Shown in pieces: positions 63,772 to 64,000 of a stretch of DNA of 64,000 nucleotides. The notes under the pieces were generated by a model. That model saw nothing but the letters and a program-made list of their open reading frames with translations. It was not told the origin of the DNA and did not search any database. Source of the stretch: Heliocidaris erythrogramma (lineage: Eukaryota; Echinodermata; Echinoidea; Camarodonta; Echinometridae); the NCBI GenBank assembly GCA_025617745.1, contig CM046863.1, forward strand, positions 55,752,498 to 55,816,497. Direction: 5' to 3'. Each line of letters begins with the position of its first letter. Within the stretch, counting starts at the first letter, position 1. The position numbers were made by a program, and so were the translations under genes.

Positions 63772-64000
63772 AAGTGGAAAAAAACATCAAGGGATATTGT
63801 CATGCATTTTTTTTTTTTTTTTAGATTCTGTATGAAATAATTAACAGAGCATTGCAAAAATAAAATATGGAATTATGCATTATGTATTACTAATTGAGAA
63901 GGGGTCTTAAAGAGTTAACTCACATGTATACTGAGAACTTGTTCTTTCAATTTTGATAGCCAGGTATGAAATGATAATAAAACAACATCAGTTTTCAAAT
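63331..64000. other. Low-complexity right edge
   Basis: C runs at 63475-63506, A runs at 63655-63675 and 63740-63770, and a T run at 63808-63822. The open - strand frames here are products of these runs. Nothing coding is supported. Confidence 0.5.

Noticed and set aside
63118-63857. ORFs of 191 and 102 codons on the - strand
   Set aside because: Phe and Gly runs derive from A and C homopolymers, with no recognisable domain.
1-64000. LTR retroelements, endogenous viruses or Polintons
   Set aside because: No paired direct long terminal repeats, protease, integrase or capsid-like frames were seen. The only RT sequences are non-LTR LINEs.

Overview
The window looks like genomic DNA from a marine deuterostome, most probably a sea urchin. 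This is inferred from exons resembling the leucine-rich-repeat-like exons of echinoid NACHT/LRR (NLR) genes, from spliceosomal introns of 0.4-7 kb, from very many TIR elements, SINEs and LINEs, and from frequent short words such as TAGGCCTA and ACATGTA. No bacterial-type operons, rRNA genes, CRISPR arrays or LTR retroelements were seen.

Region 1 (1-5069) is non-coding upstream DNA with small TIR elements and a degenerate minisatellite. Region 2 (5070 to about 27.1 kb, + strand) holds the 3' part of one host gene. Seven exons can be chained with GT-AG sites and agreeing phases: 5070-5557, 8945-8984, 9473-9978, 12694-12733, 13151-13667, 18368-18464 and 25747-25800 (stop). The three large exons are paralogous LRR-like blocks of about 165 codons. 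They are separated by two nearly identical 40-nt mini-exons. The blocks and their introns arose by tandem duplication, so several transposon insertions can be seen against an empty or paralogous site in the sister unit. The third block carries a one-base frameshift. The 5' end (any NACHT or death domain) lies outside the window.

Region 3 (about 27.37-36.78 kb) is a 57-bp satellite with a higher-order period near 565 bp. It is split by a 5521-bp element (29751-35271) that has inverted ends built of tandem repeats and a perfect 8-bp target duplication (GTATTGAC). A 264-bp relative with its own 8-bp duplication lies at 60516-60779. The 5.5-kb element carries older LINE, SINE and hAT-like debris and no visible transposase.

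Region 4 (37.2-39.2 kb) has a LINE RT fragment and a GA-rich minisatellite. Region 5 (40437 to about 48.7 kb) is an L1/Tx1-clade LINE. Its endonuclease half is broken, its RT half is an open 802-codon frame, and its long 3' tail was later invaded by two abutting TA-flanked DNA transposons and rearranged by recent duplications. Region 6 (49-64 kb) is gene-poor. It holds a second copy of a tRNA-like element, an hAT-like fragment, a foldback, and a family of degenerate repeat units interleaved with (TAG)n microsatellites.

Only the NLR-like gene and the LINE RT frame are convincing protein-coding sequence. Nearly all other short open frames come from simple repeats or transposon debris. All positions and matches were read by eye without alignment software, so the ends of diffuse repeats are approximate.
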